From: Candidatus Woesearchaeota archaeon
GTDB taxonomy: Archaea; Nanobdellota; Nanobdellia; Woesearchaeales; UBA11576
Direction of reading: 5' to 3'
Length of the DNA stretch: 8,516 bases
NCBI GenBank assembly: GCA_030591125.1
Contig: JAUVBP010000042.1
Location: forward strand, 1-8,516
Below, piece by piece: positions 6,638 to 8,516 of the stretch. Within the stretch, counting starts at the first letter, position 1. Each line of letters starts with the position of its first letter. The notes under the pieces are model-generated. The model was given only the letters and a program-made list of their open reading frames with translations. It was not told the origin of the DNA and did not search any database. The position numbers were made by a program, and so were the translations under genes.

Positions 6638-6655
6638 TTTAAATAAGTTTTCCTT
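6638..6655 (-). promoter_or_regulatory. TATA promoter for the C39-like gene, leaderless geometry
   Basis: Read on the minus strand, GGAAAACTTATTTAAA shows a BRE-like purine stretch followed by an AT-rich TATA element (6638-6645 on the plus strand reads TTTAAATA). Its centre is about 27 nt upstream of the ATG at 6614, so transcription should begin at or next to the start codon. No Shine-Dalgarno precedes that ATG, which fits a leaderless message. Confidence 0.6.
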
Positions 6656-6674
6656 AAAAGACTGCCTCAATCAA

Positions 6675-7634
6675 CTATAGATCAAGAAAATTATCCTTAT
6701 CTGCGGATTCATATATCCTTTGCGCTATGAACAGGTCGAGCTCTCCGAGCCCGACAGCATTGAAGAGTATATTCTCATCATCACTCTCTCTTCCAGGCAC
6801 CTTTCCAAGGAGTATATGCCCCAGATCAGGGTAGATATCCGAATCTTTAAGCTTGCCTTCAGCATACATGTTCGATATTGTCTGGACATTCCTATGTTTC
6901 GTGGATTCCCAACAATCATTTATCAGCTTGTCTGCCTTGAGCAGCACATCATCTTCATCTTCACGCCCACCAAGGTTGATCCGCAGGACACCTTTGATCA
7001 GCCATCCATTCTTGATGAGCGGCTTTGGTGCTGTTGTTGCAGAGACAACTATATCTGCACCATCACAGGCAGCCTGGATCGATCGGGCTGCGACAACTTT
7101 CATGTCACTCTGGACAGACCAGTCTTCTGCCAACTTAATTAAGTCCGGATCAAGAGATGTTATGCGTATCTCATCCAGGTCGAGGACTGCCAATGCCATC
7201 ACACACTCCTTACCTATCGGGCCAGTACCTACTACTGCTGCAATTTTTGCATATTTCTTTGCAAGGTGTTTTGCAGCGACCGCTGCCGAAGCACCGGTCC
7301 TCACTGCAGATATCATAGTACCATCCATTATACAGAGAGGAAGACCTGTCTCTTTATCATTGAGCAGTATTATCCCTGTTGAACGAGGAAGTTTCTTATC
7401 CACATTCTTGGCATTTGCACCCAGCCATTTGTTTATGGCGTATTTCTTGCCTATACAGACGAGAGAATTGAATTTCCAGTCAAGATCAGTATCTATATCA
7501 AGCGCTATCTTAGAAGACAAGGTCTCACCAGCAGAGCCTGCCTTGTACGCATCCTCTGCATCCAGTATTGCCTGTTCATAATCAAAGATTCCTGCTGCTC
7601 TTATGTGCTTATCATCAAGTATAGATAACTTCAT
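6675..7634 (-). CDS. Ornithine cyclodeaminase/mu-crystallin family protein, copy A
   Basis: A 319-residue NAD(P)-dependent enzyme of the OCD/mu-crystallin family, which includes ornithine cyclodeaminase, archaeal alanine dehydrogenase, ketimine reductases and SbnB. Landmarks are NKWLGANAKN (68-77, with K69), LPRSTGIILLNDKETGLPL (82-100), MISAVRTGASAAVAA (107-121, with R112), the Rossmann loop VVGTGPIGKE (134-143), VVSATTA (196-202) and GKVPGRESDDE (277-287). The STKHRNVQTIS segment (244-254) recalls SbnB-like members. The loop after the dinucleotide domain reads NLGGREDEDDV (220-230), whereas ornithine cyclodeaminase has an Asp right after GG; the substrate may therefore differ. The ATG at 7634 is preferred because a TATA box lies 26-27 nt upstream; a GTG at 7643 would add three residues. 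It follows a paralog on the same strand. Reductive metabolism of an amino or imino acid is likely, the exact reaction is open. Confidence 0.88.
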   Translation of the reverse strand: MKLSILDDKHIRAAGIFDYEQAILDAEDAYKAGSAGETLSSKIALDIDTDLDWKFNSLVCIGKKYAINKWLGANAKNVDKKLPRSTGIILLNDKETGLPLCIMDGTMISAVRTGASAAVAAKHLAKKYAKIAAVVGTGPIGKECVMALAVLDLDEIRITSLDPDLIKLAEDWSVQSDMKVVAARSIQAACDGADIVVSATTAPKPLIKNGWLIKGVLRINLGGREDEDDVLLKADKLINDCWESTKHRNVQTISNMYAEGKLKDSDIYPDLGHILLGKVPGRESDDENILFNAVGLGELDLFIAQRIYESADKDNFLDL

Positions 7635-7655
7635 AGGGTTCACAACGCAGACATT

Positions 7656-7665
7656 GTTTTTAAAT
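7656..7665 (-). promoter_or_regulatory. TATA promoter for OCD-family copy A, leaderless geometry
   Basis: The minus strand reads AAGATTTAAAAACAATG in the gap between the two OCD-family genes. The TATA-like ATTTAAAAAC core is centred 26-27 nt before the ATG at 7634, the same distance as in the C39-like gene's promoter. It suggests copy A has its own transcript even though copy B lies only about 60 nt upstream. Confidence 0.55.
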
Positions 7666-7693
7666 CTTAAGGTAGAAATCTGTAGATCCAGGA

Positions 7694-8516
7694 TTAAAGG
7701 CTGAAAGTAGTGCCGATCCCTCGTTCTTTAGCGGCGTTATACATCCTTTCTGCAACAACAAGGTCAAGATCAGGCAGACCTACACAATTCACATGGACAC
7801 ATTCGTAATTATGAGCATGAAGGTCAAATTTTCCTGTAAGTAGCTCATGGAGATTATGTATCCGGTTCTCATTTATTGTTATATTGACAGAGGGATCTCC
7901 TTCAAGCAATTTATGATATAACAATGATAGGCTCTGCACATTCCTGTGCTTCACAAGTTCCCAATCATCACAGAACATCAGGCCTTGTTCTGAACAGCGC
8001 CCTATAAAGTTCTGGCCTACTTCATCACCACCAAGCAAGAGGACTGTAGCGTTCTTCTTGAGTTGAGGGTCATCGACAAGAGGATCCAGAGCAGTAGTTG
8101 CTGTGACGACATAGTCTGCATCATTAACTGCTTCATCTATTGAGTACGCGACTGAAAGTTTCATTGAGGTCTCAGGCTGCATCCGCCTGACAAACCGCTC
8201 TGCATTTTCGCTGGTACGCGAGTATATCTTGATCTCATCGATCTTGTCTGCGATTGTTGCATCCATGCACTGGACAGACGTCTCAGCCATCTTTCCTGAA
8301 CCTATATACCCGACGACATTACCCGTCTCTTTAGGTAGGAGATACTCACCGACCAGTGCAGCATACGCACCTGTCCTGAGCGCAGATATCTGCGTCCCTC
8401 TCATGAGGCACGTCGGCCTTAAGGTATCTACCGCATACAATACCACTAATGCTTCTGATCGTGGAAGTCCTCTTTCTTTATTCAACGCATTTGCGCCGAT
8501 TATCTTGACTGAGCCG
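7694..8516 (-). CDS. Ornithine cyclodeaminase/mu-crystallin family protein, copy B (5' end outside window)
   Basis: A second member of the OCD/mu-crystallin family, transcribed toward copy A and cut by the right edge; 273 C-terminal residues are visible. The TTG at 8485 is internal, because the frame continues upstream as SVKIIGANA, the conserved Lys-containing segment equivalent to NKWLGANA of copy A. Then follow GLPRSEALVVL, TQISALRTGAYAALVGEYL with the conserved Arg, a dinucleotide loop VVGYIGSGKMAE, VVTATTALDPL, LLLGGDEVGQNF, the SbnB-like DDWELVKHRNVQSLS and the closing VNCVGLPDLDLVVAERMY. Unlike copy A it keeps an Asp right after GG, as in ornithine cyclodeaminase. Its C-terminal region has extra residues (LHAHNYECVHVN) and lacks the GRESDDE motif of copy A. 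The two are clearly diverged paralogs, so distinct substrates are likely. The start and promoter lie outside the window. Confidence 0.85.
   Translation of the reverse strand, partial: GSVKIIGANALNKERGLPRSEALVVLYAVDTLRPTCLMRGTQISALRTGAYAALVGEYLLPKETGNVVGYIGSGKMAETSVQCMDATIADKIDEIKIYSRTSENAERFVRRMQPETSMKLSVAYSIDEAVNDADYVVTATTALDPLVDDPQLKKNATVLLLGGDEVGQNFIGRCSEQGLMFCDDWELVKHRNVQSLSLLYHKLLEGDPSVNITINENRIHNLHELLTGKFDLHAHNYECVHVNCVGLPDLDLVVAERMYNAAKERGIGTTFSL

Noticed and set aside
6853..7581. Plus-strand open frame of 242 codons opposite OCD copy A
   Set aside because: The product is Ser/Ala/Pro-rich low-complexity sequence as expected of a complement of a real gene, and the minus strand encodes a clear OCD-family protein.

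Overview
The window looks archaeal. It opens with the conserved archaeal block aIF2-alpha, Nop10 and a PAC2 proteasome-assembly chaperone. The promoters are BRE/TATA elements, some start codons have GGTG-type ribosome binding sites, and some minus-strand genes look leaderless. Short helical N-terminal domains before a membrane segment, tiny ribbon-helix-helix (RHH) proteins and a bacterial-type phosphoglycerate mutase suggest a DPANN-like lineage (Woesearchaeota or a relative). That placement is inference; no rRNA or other taxonomic marker is present.

Left part (1-1520, plus strand): the 3' end of the aIF2-alpha gene, nop10 and a PAC2-family gene, closely spaced. They link translation initiation, H/ACA RNP assembly and proteasome assembly.

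Middle part (1521-5977, plus strand): a TATA promoter is followed by a 35-bp two-fold symmetric operator-like repeat, a 48-codon RHH regulator gene, enolase, a membrane-anchored trypsin-like (HtrA/DegP class) protease without a PDZ domain, and cofactor-independent phosphoglycerate mutase. The two enzymes catalyse consecutive steps of lower glycolysis/gluconeogenesis (3-PG to 2-PG to PEP). The RHH protein probably represses its own promoter, and because no other clear promoter precedes enolase it may control at least that gene. A strong GC-rich hairpin separates enolase from the protease and covers a Shine-Dalgarno-like element.

Right part (6012-8516, minus strand, convergent with the previous block): two tandem ornithine cyclodeaminase/mu-crystallin family genes (the upstream one cut by the window edge) and a small peptidase C39-like protein. 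The second OCD-family gene and the C39-like gene each have a TATA box about 26-27 nt before the chosen ATG, which predicts leaderless mRNAs.

I see no tRNA, rRNA, CRISPR array, insertion sequence or clear intrinsic terminator. The most interesting parts are the RHH operator/glycolysis arrangement, the enolase-protease junction and the tandem OCD paralogs with different catalytic-loop residues.
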